From Knufia peltigerae (taxonomy: Eukaryota > Ascomycota > Eurotiomycetes > Chaetothyriales > Trichomeriaceae): a DNA stretch of 64,000 bases. The stretch's first letter is position 1; each line of letters opens with the position of its first letter. The position numbers and the translations under genes were made by a program. Shown here piece after piece: positions 53,725-62,981 of this stretch. The stretch is from contig JAPDRN010000054.1 in NCBI GenBank assembly GCA_030247855.1, positions 124,001-188,000 of the forward strand. The letters run 5' to 3'. The notes beneath the pieces are model-generated. The model worked only from the letters and a program-made list of their open reading frames with translations. It did not search any database and was not told where the DNA came from.

Positions 53725-53725
53725 G

Positions 53726-54457
53726 TCAGTTGCCCTCCGCACGGATGGTGCGCTGTTCGATACGTTTTTCAGGGGTGGGGTTGTGCACGATGCGGTGCAC
53801 GTAGATGCCCGGCAGGTGCACCTGGTCCGGATCGATGCTGCCGACCGGCACCACCTCCTCCACTTCCACGATGCAGACCTTGCCGGCCATCGCACAGGCC
53901 GGGTTGAAGTTGCGTGCGGTCTTGCGGAACACCAGGTTGCCGGCCTCGTCGGCTTTCCAGGCCTTGACCAGGGCAACGTCGGCGCGAAGCGCGGTTTCCA
54001 TCACATAGTGCTTGCCATCGAACTCACGGGTTTCCTTGCCTTCGGCCACCACCGTGCCGTAACCGGTGGCGGTGAAGAACGCCGGAATACCCGCACCGCC
54101 TGCACGCAGGCGCTCGGCCAGGGTGCCCTGCGGATTGAATTCCAGCTCCAGCTCGCCGGCCAGGAACTGCCGTTCGAATTCCTTGTTCTCGCCCACGTAG
54201 GACGAAATCATCCTGCGGATCTGACGGGTTTCCAGCAGCTGGCCCAGGCCGAAGCCATCGACGCCGGCGTTGTTGGAGATAACGGTCAGGCCCTTGGCCC
54301 CGCTGTCGCGCAGCGCGGCGATCAGGGCTTCGGGAATGCCACACAGGCCGAAGCCACCCACGGCCAGAACCTGGCCATCGGCAACCACGCCCTGCAGGGC
54401 CTGCGCCGCAGAGGCGAAACGCTTGCCGCGCGTGCCGCTGGAAGTCGATTGCTGCAT
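53726..54457 (-). CDS. scoA: 3-oxoacid CoA-transferase subunit A
   Basis: The alpha subunit of the same enzyme. It has 243 residues from the ATG of MQQSTSS; two in-frame ATGs lie upstream (54493, 54535). GQVLAVGGFGLCGIPEALI near residue 30 is the CoA-transferase family I motif, and KGLTVISNNAGVDGFGLG and RRMISSYVGENKEFERQF follow. It is first in the scoAB operon and divergent from the SNF2 gene (160 bp). Subunit order and spacing match other proteobacteria. Confidence 0.94.
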   Translation of the reverse strand: MQQSTSSGTRGKRFASAAQALQGVVADGQVLAVGGFGLCGIPEALIAALRDSGAKGLTVISNNAGVDGFGLGQLLETRQIRRMISSYVGENKEFERQFLAGELELEFNPQGTLAERLRAGGAGIPAFFTATGYGTVVAEGKETREFDGKHYVMETALRADVALVKAWKADEAGNLVFRKTARNFNPACAMAGKVCIVEVEEVVPVGSIDPDQVHLPGIYVHRIVHNPTPEKRIEQRTIRAEGN

Positions 54458-54617
54458 CGCTGTACTGCCCTGCTTGATAAGGATTGAAGGCATTCTAGCT
54501 GCACGCCCCTCAATGGCCTGGATGCGCCGCAGCATTCCCGGCCAGGTTGCCCGCTCTGGTTAGAATGACGATCCCCCCCTTGAACGCAGGTGCCCGTGTA
54601 CCTGTCCCCTGGCAACG

Positions 54618-57600
54618 ATGGCCGTGAACTACACCGACGAAGACCTGTTCCGCTGGTTCGACGAAAGGACACTCGGCAGGAGCGAGCAATGCCTGGCCGG
54701 TGTACACAAACTGCAGCGTCACGGCGACCTGCTCACGGCCGAGGTGCAGGGTTCGGCCCGGCATCCTTATCAGGTGGAAATAGATCTGGCGGCCAGCACG
54801 CGCACGTCGCGCAGCCGGCTGCAGAGCAACTGTTCGTGCCCGGTTGGCCGGAACTGCAAGCACATGGCCGCCGTGCTGGTGACCTTGCTGCTGGATCCAG
54901 CTGTGCCCGACGACAGTACCGCACTCACCGGGCAGGACCTGGACCTGCCGCCGCGACCGGAACTGCTGGCAGAGCTGTCGCGTTGGCAGAGTGCGCGCAG
55001 CCAGCCGCGCAAGCCCCGTAGAAGCGGCGTCATCTTCGAACTGTCCACCATCGGCCACCGGCCCTCCATACTGCTCCGCCGCGTCAAATACAGCGCCGAT
55101 GGCGCTATGGAATCCGGCAAGTGGATGGAGATCACCCCGGACCTGCTGCTGGATCCACCGGCCTCCCTCACCCAGTCCGATCTGGCCGTGATGGTGCAGT
55201 TGTGGGCGGAAAAACAGTCATCGAAGCCTGAAGCCCGCATCGACATCGATGCTACGCTCGACCTGATCGTGGCTGGCGGTAACGGCTGGGTAGCCTGCAA
55301 GTCCCACACTCCCGTACCCGCCCGCCCGGGGCCTCCGCGCCGGGGGCACGTGTGCTGGGCGGGGGAAGAGGTCCAGGGCGCCCTGCTCTCGATCCCTTCG
55401 CTGCAGGTGGAAGGTGGCGCCGAAGGCCTGGTGATGGGCCATGCGGCGTGCTACCTGGACCCGGTCAGTGGCGAGGTAGGTCCCTTGCTGCTGGACGTCA
55501 GGACCGAAGACGCCGATGTATTCCTGAGCCTGCCCCACCTGCTTCCCAGTGAAGAACCGGTAGTGGCGCAGATGCTGCAGCGGATGGATCCGGCGCTGCC
55601 CCGCCCGGGTGCGGGCGACAGCCTGGTTACCCTGCAGATCAGCACGATGACGCCGGTGCTGCGCCTGCACACCGTCGAGTTCCGTCCGGCGTGGCTCAGC
55701 CGCCGCGATCCGTCGCAGTGGGCGGACGTCGCCACCGTGGCTTTCGAATATGACGAACACGTGCGCTATCTGGATGACCCCAGCCTGTTCGTCCACGATG
55801 CAGAGGGGCACCTGGCCCTGCTGCCACGCGACATGGCCGAGGAAACACGGCGCGAGCGCGAACTGCGTAGTGCCCAGCTGCACCGCGATCTGCAGCCTCG
55901 TGCGGCCCTGGAGGGGGCAGGCCCGCAGTTCCAGCTGCGCACCTATGACTGGACCCGATTCCTGCTGGACGAAGTACCGCGACTGGAAGCGCTGGGCTGG
56001 AAAGTGGAGGCGGACGACGATTTCCGCCATCGCATCACCCGGGTGGAAGACATCGGCGTCGAGATCCAACCCGATCCGAAGGAGGAGGGCTGGTTCGATC
56101 TGGCCCTGGATATCCAGGTTGACGATCGCAGCGTGCCGCTTGCCCCCTTGCTGCAACAGTTGCTGCAGACCGACCCGCGCTGGATGCGGGGGCAGATCGA
56201 TGCGATCGCCGATGATGAGAACATCCTGCTCTCTGCGGCAGACAACACCCGCCTGGCCTTCCGCGCCGGGCGGTTGAAGCCGGTGATCACCCTGCTGGCT
56301 GACCTGTTCGGGCAACGTGGCGAGCCGTTGCGCGTATCTGCGCATGACCGCGGTCGCCTGCGCGCATTGCAGGATGACGCACGCCTGCAGTTCAAGGGGC
56401 AGCGCGATACGCGCGCGCTGGTGCAGAGGCTGCTGGACGCGCCGGCACCTGCGCCGGTGGCGCCACCTGCCGGACTGGCCGCAACGCTGCGTCCCTACCA
56501 GCTTGAGGGCTTGGCGTGGCTGCAGTATCTGCGCCAGCAACAGCTCGGCGGCGTGCTGGCCGACGACATGGGTCTGGGCAAGACCCTGCAGACGCTGGCC
56601 CACGTGCTGATGGAAAAGGAAGCGGGCCGACTGCAGCGACCGGCACTGGTGGTCATGCCCACCTCGTTGCTGCACAACTGGCAGAGCGAAGCCACGCGCT
56701 TCGCGCCCGATCTGCGTGTGCTGGTCCTGCATGGTGCAGGCCGCGAGACATTGTTCGCGCAGATTCCAGAGCACGACCTGGTGTTGACCACCTATCCCCT
56801 GCTCTGGCGCGACGAACAGGCATTGCAGGCAAACACCTATCACCTGCTGATCCTGGATGAAGCCCAGCAGGTAAAGAACCCGAAGTCGCGCGCGGCGATC
56901 ACCCTGCGCACACTGCACGCCGATCATCGACTGTGCCTGACCGGCACGCCGTTGGAAAACCACCTGGGCGAGCTGTGGACGCAGTTCGATTTCCTGCTGC
57001 CCGGCCTGCTGGGAAGCGAGAAACAGTTCAACCAGCATTGGCGCTATCCCATCGAACGCGGCAGCGACCAGCAGCGTGCGAAGCTGCTGGCAAAGCGGGT
57101 ACGACCGTTCATGCTGCGCCGACGCAAGGACCAGGTCGCCACCGAACTGCCACCCAAAACGATCATCACCCGTACCGTTGCGCTGGAAGGCGGGCAACGC
57201 GATCTCTACGAGACCGTACGCGCGGCGATGGAAAAGAAAGTGCGCGAGGCGATCAGCAGCAATGGCCTTGGGCGCAGCCATATCGTGGTGCTCGATGCGC
57301 TGCTGAAACTGCGGCAGGTGTGCTGCGATCCGCGCCTTCTGCCCGGTGACAGCGCCGCGCGCGATGCGGGCTCGGCCAAGCTGGACCTGCTGCGCGACAT
57401 GCTGCCGGAGATGGTCGAGGAAGGCCGCCGCATCCTGCTGTTCTCGCAGTTCACCGGCATGCTGGCCTTGATCGGCCAGGCGCTGCAGGAACTTGGCCTG
57501 GCCTACGTCGAGTTGACCGGCGATACCCAGGACAGGGTCACGCCAGTGCAGCGCTTCATGCAGGGCGAGGTTCCAGTGTTCCTGATCAGCCTGAAGGCCG

Positions 57601-57920
57601 GCGGTGTGGGCCTGAACCTGACCGCGGCCGACACCGTCATCCATTTCGATCCCTGGTGGAATCCGGCTGCCGAGAATCAAGCCACCGACCGCGCCCACCG
57701 CATTGGCCAGGACCAACCGGTGTTCGTATACAAGCTGATCGTCACCGGCAGCATCGAGGAACGGATCGCAGACCTGCAGCAGCGAAAGGCGGCTCTGGCC
57801 GACGCAATCCTGGAGAACGGTGGCAGCGCCGCGCCACGCTTCGACGCTGCCGACCTGGAGGCGCTGCTGGCACCGCTTCCGGGAGTGGCGACGAGGGCAC
57901 GGCCGAGGCGGCGCGCCTGA
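54618..57920 (+). CDS. SNF2/RapA-family helicase with SWIM zinc finger
   Basis: A cytosolic DNA-dependent ATPase of 1100 residues. A SWIM finger is near the start: Cys72-x-Cys74, Cys80, His82 in CSCPVGRNCKHM. A middle region (about 150-590) has no clear named domain. The SNF2 core starts near 630: ADDMGLGKT with Lys655, LDEAQQVKN as the DEAH-box equivalent, LCLTGTPLENH as motif III. The C-terminal helicase half holds LTGDTQDRVTPVQRF and HFDPWWNPAAENQATDRAHRIGQ (motifs V-VI). Such proteins remodel protein-DNA contacts; the target is unknown. Confidence 0.93.
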   Translation: MAVNYTDEDLFRWFDERTLGRSEQCLAGVHKLQRHGDLLTAEVQGSARHPYQVEIDLAASTRTSRSRLQSNCSCPVGRNCKHMAAVLVTLLLDPAVPDDSTALTGQDLDLPPRPELLAELSRWQSARSQPRKPRRSGVIFELSTIGHRPSILLRRVKYSADGAMESGKWMEITPDLLLDPPASLTQSDLAVMVQLWAEKQSSKPEARIDIDATLDLIVAGGNGWVACKSHTPVPARPGPPRRGHVCWAGEEVQGALLSIPSLQVEGGAEGLVMGHAACYLDPVSGEVGPLLLDVRTEDADVFLSLPHLLPSEEPVVAQMLQRMDPALPRPGAGDSLVTLQISTMTPVLRLHTVEFRPAWLSRRDPSQWADVATVAFEYDEHVRYLDDPSLFVHDAEGHLALLPRDMAEETRRERELRSAQLHRDLQPRAALEGAGPQFQLRTYDWTRFLLDEVPRLEALGWKVEADDDFRHRITRVEDIGVEIQPDPKEEGWFDLALDIQVDDRSVPLAPLLQQLLQTDPRWMRGQIDAIADDENILLSAADNTRLAFRAGRLKPVITLLADLFGQRGEPLRVSAHDRGRLRALQDDARLQFKGQRDTRALVQRLLDAPAPAPVAPPAGLAATLRPYQLEGLAWLQYLRQQQLGGVLADDMGLGKTLQTLAHVLMEKEAGRLQRPALVVMPTSLLHNWQSEATRFAPDLRVLVLHGAGRETLFAQIPEHDLVLTTYPLLWRDEQALQANTYHLLILDEAQQVKNPKSRAAITLRTLHADHRLCLTGTPLENHLGELWTQFDFLLPGLLGSEKQFNQHWRYPIERGSDQQRAKLLAKRVRPFMLRRRKDQVATELPPKTIITRTVALEGGQRDLYETVRAAMEKKVREAISSNGLGRSHIVVLDALLKLRQVCCDPRLLPGDSAARDAGSAKLDLLRDMLPEMVEEGRRILLFSQFTGMLALIGQALQELGLAYVELTGDTQDRVTPVQRFMQGEVPVFLISLKAGGVGLNLTAADTVIHFDPWWNPAAENQATDRAHRIGQDQPVFVYKLIVTGSIEERIADLQQRKAALADAILENGGSAAPRFDAADLEALLAPLPGVATRARPRRRA

Positions 57921-58081
57921 CCCAGCATGCAAAGCACCGGCCTTGGCTGACGCATCTGGCTGCTGCAGATGCCCACGCATGCGCCCCACGATGCCGGCGC
58001 CATGTCGCAGGCAACATCGGCTCTTCCAGGTGATGCATTGCAACATTGCAAAGCGCACGGACGTGCTGTTCAAATGCCGCC

Positions 58082-59272
58082 ATGAACATGGCCTCCGTTT
58101 TGCCCTATCTCGTTGCAATCGCTGTCTATCTCCTTCTTGCTTACCTGACCGGGCGCCTTCCTCAGCCGCTCCGGAGCAGCGTGCTGGCGGGCACCGAGAA
58201 AGATGATCCGGCAATTACGGCCACCCGTGGCATCGCAGCGGTTTCGGTGCTGTGCGCGCATTCTTTCGACTACGCCAGCAACAAACCCGCGCAGACTTTC
58301 TTCGCATCGTTCGGTGTCTGCGTATTTTTCATCATTACCGGCTACCTGTTTTTCTCGATGGTCAGGCGCGATCGGTTCAACATGAACAGCTTCTTCAAGA
58401 AGCGCATATTGAGGCTGGTCCCTGCCGCATATATGGCCGTGGCCATCATCCAGTTCCTCGACTGGGCGCAGTGGGGATTCCCCGCCTTCGATACCCGGCA
58501 GCTCAATGCGCTGGTACGCAATTTCATGTTTGGATTCGTCGGTGACATGTTCGGTGTGACCGCCATCCATGACCTGGCTTCGATCGTGCAGAAGATGGGA
58601 ATGATCTGGACGCTCAAGTGGGAATGGCTGTTCTACCTCGCCTTCCCGCTGGCTGTGGCGGCGGCCGGCAAATCACTCCCGAAGCTCTTTCTGGTCACCG
58701 CCGCCCTCTACGTCGGGTTCTACTCGCCGGCGGACATTCTGCGCACGGCGACGGGCAACTACATGTTGCTGTTCCTGATGGGGGCAAGCTGCGCAGTCAT
58801 CCATGAGCGGATGAAGACCTACCATTCAGGAATTGCCGCCGCGGGCTGGTTGGCCTGGCTTGCAATTATCGTCACCTACATCTGGATTTCCGACGTGGAA
58901 CATCTGATGGGTGGGCGCGTGGACTACAACCTGCTGATCACCGCCCCATTCTTCCTGCTGGTTCTCTATTCGGGCAAGGGCAATGGCCTGCTGATGCGAT
59001 GGGCCCGTGCACCAGGCGTGCAGATGCTGGGCATCATCAGCTACTCGTTCTACCTGTATCACATGACGGTCATCTACTACAGCCAGCATGCAGCGCGTCG
59101 CGCGATCGAACTGCATACTCCTGCCGCCGACCTCTACACCTATCTCAGCCTGGTACCGGTCGGCATGCTCGTCACGGTCATCGCCATCGTGTCGTACCTG
59201 CAGGTGGAGAAGCGCTTCATGTACCGGGCGCCGGCGTCACCGCCGGTGCGCGTGGAAGCCACCGCCACCTGA
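58082..59272 (+). CDS. Acyltransferase family 3 membrane protein (OafA/YrhL type)
   Basis: It has 396 residues with about ten membrane segments. The family marks are visible: RGIAAVSVLCAHSFDYA with the conserved Arg and His near residue 55-65, and FFIITGYLFFSMVRRD, then KKRILRLVPAAYMA (the 'R..Ri.Rl.P' motif). The end LGIISYSFYLYHMTVIYYSQ is also typical. These enzymes O-acetylate cell-surface sugars. The gene reads slightly less GC-rich than its neighbours by eye and adjoins rmlD, so it may modify the O-antigen and may have been acquired; inference. A second ATG two codons later is possible. Confidence 0.85.
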   Translation: MNMASVLPYLVAIAVYLLLAYLTGRLPQPLRSSVLAGTEKDDPAITATRGIAAVSVLCAHSFDYASNKPAQTFFASFGVCVFFIITGYLFFSMVRRDRFNMNSFFKKRILRLVPAAYMAVAIIQFLDWAQWGFPAFDTRQLNALVRNFMFGFVGDMFGVTAIHDLASIVQKMGMIWTLKWEWLFYLAFPLAVAAAGKSLPKLFLVTAALYVGFYSPADILRTATGNYMLLFLMGASCAVIHERMKTYHSGIAAAGWLAWLAIIVTYIWISDVEHLMGGRVDYNLLITAPFFLLVLYSGKGNGLLMRWARAPGVQMLGIISYSFYLYHMTVIYYSQHAARRAIELHTPAADLYTYLSLVPVGMLVTVIAIVSYLQVEKRFMYRAPASPPVRVEATAT

Positions 59273-59281
59273 GCACGCCGC

Positions 59282-60190
59282 TCAGCCCTGCTGCCGGGTT
59301 GCCAGCTCCGCCATCACCCCACGAAGTGCCTGTTGCCAGGTCGGCAGTACGATATTGAAATCATGCTGGAGAGCATGATTGTCGAGCACTGACCATGCGG
59401 GACGACGTGCCACCGTCGGATACTCCGCGCTGGTGATCGCCTCGACGACAGGTACCCGAGTGAGGACCCGGACTGCCAGCGCTTCGGCAAAAATCGCTTC
59501 GGCAAATCCATGCCAGCTGGTCTGACCGCAGGCAGTGAGATGCCAGGTTCCCGACCGTCGGCGCGGATGCTGCAGCAGCTGTGCGGTAACCTCGGCAATC
59601 AACGCCGCCGGCGTCGGCGTACCGATCTGGTCGGCCACCACCTTCAACTGCTCGCGTTCAGCACCAAGGCGCAGCATCGTGCGCAGGAAATTGGTACCAT
59701 GCGCGGCGTACACCCAGGCGGTGCGGAGAATCAGGTGAGATCCACCGGCCGCACGCACGGCGTCTTCGCCATCGCGCTTGCTTGTACCGTATACGCCCAG
59801 CGGCGCGGTCGGATCACCTTCGCGGTAGGGAACCCGGGCGTTGCCGTCAAACACGTAGTCTGTGGAGTAATGAACCAACAGCGCGCCGTGGTCGGCACAC
59901 CAGCGCGCGATGACGTCCGGCGCCACCGCGTTGGCGGCAAAGGCGGCCACCGTGTCCTGTTCTGCACGGTCCACCGCGGTGTAGGCCGCCGCGTTGACCA
60001 CAACAGCGGGCTGCAGGCGATCCAGCAGTACCGGCAGCGAATCGGGCTGGCTGAAATCGGCTGCTTCGCAGATACGACCATCGGGCAACCAGCCGCTACG
60101 GGTGGTGGCCACAACCCGCCCGAGCGGTGCCAGCGCACGCAGCAGTTGCTGGCCGAGCTGGCCATTGCCCCCCAGCACCAGCACCGTCAT
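59282..60190 (-). CDS. rmlD: dTDP-4-dehydrorhamnose reductase RmlD
   Basis: The last step of dTDP-L-rhamnose synthesis (NADPH reduction). It has 302 residues. The nucleotide-binding motif LVLGGNGQLGQQLLRAL opens the protein; VVNAAAYTAVDRAEQD and YSTDYVFDG are the conserved internal motifs, with the active Tyr in YGTSKRDGEDAV (YxxxK). It is the last gene of rmlBACD; its start overlaps the rmlC stop by 4 bp. Confidence 0.96.
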   Translation of the reverse strand: MTVLVLGGNGQLGQQLLRALAPLGRVVATTRSGWLPDGRICEAADFSQPDSLPVLLDRLQPAVVVNAAAYTAVDRAEQDTVAAFAANAVAPDVIARWCADHGALLVHYSTDYVFDGNARVPYREGDPTAPLGVYGTSKRDGEDAVRAAGGSHLILRTAWVYAAHGTNFLRTMLRLGAEREQLKVVADQIGTPTPAALIAEVTAQLLQHPRRRSGTWHLTACGQTSWHGFAEAIFAEALAVRVLTRVPVVEAITSAEYPTVARRPAWSVLDNHALQHDFNIVLPTWQQALRGVMAELATRQQG

Positions 60191-60744
60191 GGCACGAAGA
60201 CCGGCAGACGGTCTTCTGGTACGTCCCGCAGGAAAGGCGCCTGCTCGTCCTTGGATGACAATGTCGGCAGGCCCAACGGCCAGTCCACGGCAATGTCGGC
60301 GTCATTCCAACGGATGCCGGCATCCGCTTCGGCCACATACACATCCGTGCACAGGTAATGGAACAGCGCCGTATCGGACAGCACAGCGAAGCCGTGCGCG
60401 AATCCTTCGGGAATCCAGAACTGCCGCTTGTTCTGCGCGCTCAGCACCACGGCCTCCCACTGGCCGAAGGTTGCAGAACCACGGCGGATATCAACCGCAA
60501 CGTCATACACCTCGCCCTGCAGCACGCTGACCAGCTTGCCCTGGGGGCGTGGCCACTGGTAGTGCAGGCCACGCAGCACCCCCTTGCTGGATGAGGACAC
60601 GTTGCTCTGTACGAACCGGTCCGGCAACCCAATTTCCCCGAACCGCGAAGCATTCCATGCTTCGAAGAAGAACCCCCGCTCGTCGCCAAACATCCTGGGT
60701 TCGATCACCACGCAGCCGGGCAGCCGGGTTTCAATCACTTTCAT
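60187..60744 (-). CDS. rmlC: dTDP-4-dehydrorhamnose 3,5-epimerase RmlC
   Basis: Double epimerase of dTDP-4-keto-6-deoxyglucose. It has 185 residues from the ATG of MKVIETRL, overlapping the rmlA stop as ATGA. The cupin core shows FVQSNVSSSSKGVLRGLHYQ (catalytic His in GLHYQ), KLVSVLQGEVYDVAVDIRRGS and WIPEGFAHGF. All conserved features are intact and the length is normal. Confidence 0.96.
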   Translation of the reverse strand: MKVIETRLPGCVVIEPRMFGDERGFFFEAWNASRFGEIGLPDRFVQSNVSSSSKGVLRGLHYQWPRPQGKLVSVLQGEVYDVAVDIRRGSATFGQWEAVVLSAQNKRQFWIPEGFAHGFAVLSDTALFHYLCTDVYVAEADAGIRWNDADIAVDWPLGLPTLSSKDEQAPFLRDVPEDRLPVFVP

Positions 60745-61628
60745 GGAACTACTCCGCGCAGTGCAAGTTCGTGCAGGTACTGGCCGTAGCCGTTCTTGAT
60801 CAGAGGTGCGGCCAGTGCTTCCAGTTGCTCGGCGTTGATCCAACCCTTGCCGAACGCGATCTCCTCCGGGCAGCACACCTGCAGGCCCTGCCGGGTCTGG
60901 ATGGTTTCAATGAAGTTGGACGCCTCCAGCAGGGACTGATGGGTGCCGGTGTCCAGCCACGCATAGCCTCGACCCAATGGTTCCAGATGCAGCCTGCCTG
61001 AGCGCAGGTAGCGCGCGTTGAGGTCGGTGATCTCCAGCTCACCGCGTCCCGATGGCTTCAGATCGGCGGCATAGGCGCTGGCATTGCCATCGTAGAAGTA
61101 CAAACCGGTCACCGCATAATTGGAACGGGGCTGTTGGGGTTTTTCTACTAGGCCGATGACCCTGCCGCTCTTGTCGAATTCGGCCACACCATAGCGCTGA
61201 GGATCGTTGACCCAATAACCGAAGACTGTCGCGCCGTCTTCCCGTGCGTCGGCCCGTCGAAGCATCTCGCTGAGGCCATGGCCGTGGAAGATGTTGTCGC
61301 CCAGTACCAGGCAGCTGGGCTTGCCGGCCACGAAGTCCCTGCCGATCAGGTACGCCTGCGCAAGCCCATCCGGGCTCGGCTGCACCGCGTACTGGATGTC
61401 CATGCCCCACTGCGAACCGTCACCCAGCAACTGCTGGAACAAGGCCTGTTCGTGCGGGGTATTGATGATCAGCACTTCACGGATGCCCGCCAGCATCAGC
61501 ACGCTCAGCGGGTAGTAGATCATCGGCTTGTCATACACCGGCAGCAGCTGCTTGCTGACGCCCTTGGTGATCGGGTACAGCCGGGTGCCGGAGCCGCCAG
61601 CGAGGATAATGCCCTTGCGTTGGGTCAT
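60741..61628 (-). CDS. rmlA: Glucose-1-phosphate thymidylyltransferase RmlA
   Basis: First step of the pathway, forming dTDP-glucose from glucose-1-phosphate and dTTP. It has 295 residues from the ATG of MTQRKGI. The nucleotide loop GGSGTRLYPITKGVSKQLL is at residues 11-29, with YDKPMIYYPLSVLMLAGI next; later LGDNIFHGHG carries the metal-binding Asp. EKPQQPRSNYAVTGLYFY is also typical. It is separated from rmlB by 14 bp. Confidence 0.97.
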   Translation of the reverse strand: MTQRKGIILAGGSGTRLYPITKGVSKQLLPVYDKPMIYYPLSVLMLAGIREVLIINTPHEQALFQQLLGDGSQWGMDIQYAVQPSPDGLAQAYLIGRDFVAGKPSCLVLGDNIFHGHGLSEMLRRADAREDGATVFGYWVNDPQRYGVAEFDKSGRVIGLVEKPQQPRSNYAVTGLYFYDGNASAYAADLKPSGRGELEITDLNARYLRSGRLHLEPLGRGYAWLDTGTHQSLLEASNFIETIQTRQGLQVCCPEEIAFGKGWINAEQLEALAAPLIKNGYGQYLHELALRGVVP

Positions 61629-61642
61629 GTCGTGTCCTTGGT

Positions 61643-62698
61643 TCAGGCCGCGGTGCCGATGCGCTGCAGGCGGTAGCTGCCGTCGAGCACGCCGTTCACC
61701 CATTCCTGGTTGTCCAGGTACCAGTCGACGGTGAAGCCGATGCCCTGTTCAAACGTGTAGGCCGGCTCCCAGCCCAGGTCGTTCTTCAGCTTGGAGGCAT
61801 CGATCGCGTAACGGCGGTCATGGCCCGGGCGGTCGGCAACGTAGGTGATCTGGCTGCTGCGCGGCTGGCCGTCCGCACGCGGGCGGCGCTGGTCCAGCAA
61901 TGCACAGATCGCCTGCACCACTTCAATGTTCTGCTTTTCCGAATTGCCACCGACGTTGTAGGTCTCACCCACCTGGCCCTTGGCCAGCACGGTGCGGATC
62001 GCCTCGCAGTGGTCGGAGACGAACAGCCAGTCGCGCACCTGCTTGCCATCGCCGTACACCGGCAGCGGCTCGCCGGCCAGCGCCTTGGCGATCACCAGCG
62101 GGATCAGCTTCTCGGGGAAGTGGTACGGACCGTAGTTGTTCGAGCAGTTGGTGGTCAGCACCGGCAGCCCGTACGTATGGTGGAAGGCGCGGACCAAGTG
62201 GTCCGAAGCCGCTTTCGACGCCGAGTACGGCGAATTCGGGGCATACGGCGTGGTTTCGCTGAACTTGCCGGTCTCGCCCAGGGTGCCGTACACCTCGTCG
62301 GTGGAGACATGCAGGAAGCGGAAGGCCGCGCCCTGCTCGGCCGGCAACGCCTTCCAATAATCGCGCACGGCCTCGAGCAGGCCGAGGGTGCCGACGACAT
62401 TGGTCTGGATGAAGGCGCCCGGGCCGTCGATGGACCGGTCGACGTGGCTTTCGGCGGCGAAGTTCAGCACGGCATCCGGCTTGTGCTCGGCCAGCAGGCG
62501 GGCCACCAAGGCTTGGTCGCCGATGTCACCCTGTACGAACACATGGTTGGGATTGCCGTCCAGGCTGGACAGGGTCTTCAGGTTGCCGGCGTAGGTCAGC
62601 ACATCGAGATTGATGACCTTGACGCCGCGGGCGGCTGCGTCGAGGACGAAGTTGCCGCCAATGAAACCGGCGCCGCCAGTCACAAGCCAAGTAGTCAC
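61643..62698 (-). CDS. rmlB: dTDP-glucose 4,6-dehydratase RmlB
   Basis: The second step, a short-chain dehydrogenase-type enzyme. It has 351 residues from a GTG start, supported by AGGAG 8 nt upstream and by the usual N-terminal position of WLVTGGAGFIGGNFV; the ATGs upstream read implausible sequence. The active site YSASKAASDHLVRA has the Tyr-x-x-x-Lys pair, and HVSTDEVYGTLG the conserved Thr-Asp-Glu. It is first in the rmlBACD operon and divergent from etfB. Confidence 0.96.
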   Translation of the reverse strand: MTTWLVTGGAGFIGGNFVLDAAARGVKVINLDVLTYAGNLKTLSSLDGNPNHVFVQGDIGDQALVARLLAEHKPDAVLNFAAESHVDRSIDGPGAFIQTNVVGTLGLLEAVRDYWKALPAEQGAAFRFLHVSTDEVYGTLGETGKFSETTPYAPNSPYSASKAASDHLVRAFHHTYGLPVLTTNCSNNYGPYHFPEKLIPLVIAKALAGEPLPVYGDGKQVRDWLFVSDHCEAIRTVLAKGQVGETYNVGGNSEKQNIEVVQAICALLDQRRPRADGQPRSSQITYVADRPGHDRRYAIDASKLKNDLGWEPAYTFEQGIGFTVDWYLDNQEWVNGVLDGSYRLQRIGTAA

Positions 62699-62943
62699 TA
62701 CCTTTCTCCTGTCGATCTCTGATACCCCAGCGTTCAACTGCGCTGAACCCAGCCCCGCAGGATACATGGCTCTTCTTTCATGACCGCACTCCCGCCGCTG
62801 AATGGCGACACCGGTGGCCAGCATTTCTGCCGCATCGCAGCATCGCCATACGCATTCGCATGGTTACCCCAAGCCAGCTAGAATCGGGATCCCACCCCCG
62901 AACCGGTTGCTGTTGCAGGACCGGGCGTTCTTCGCAACTGTGA

Positions 62944-62965
62944 GCCGGCCAGCGACCGGCACTAC
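62944..62965 (-). repeat. SMAG element, GTAGTGCCGG subtype
   Basis: On the minus strand GTAGTGCCGGTC followed by a complementary GGCCGGC arm with one weak pair. It lies 16 bp upstream of etfB, inside its 5' leader or promoter. Confidence 0.8.
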
Positions 62966-62981
62966 AAGGATCTCGTACCAG

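Noticed and set aside
58082..59272. The acyltransferase as part of a mobile element
   Set aside because: Slightly different base use by eye, but no transposase, integrase, flanking repeats or tRNA to support it.
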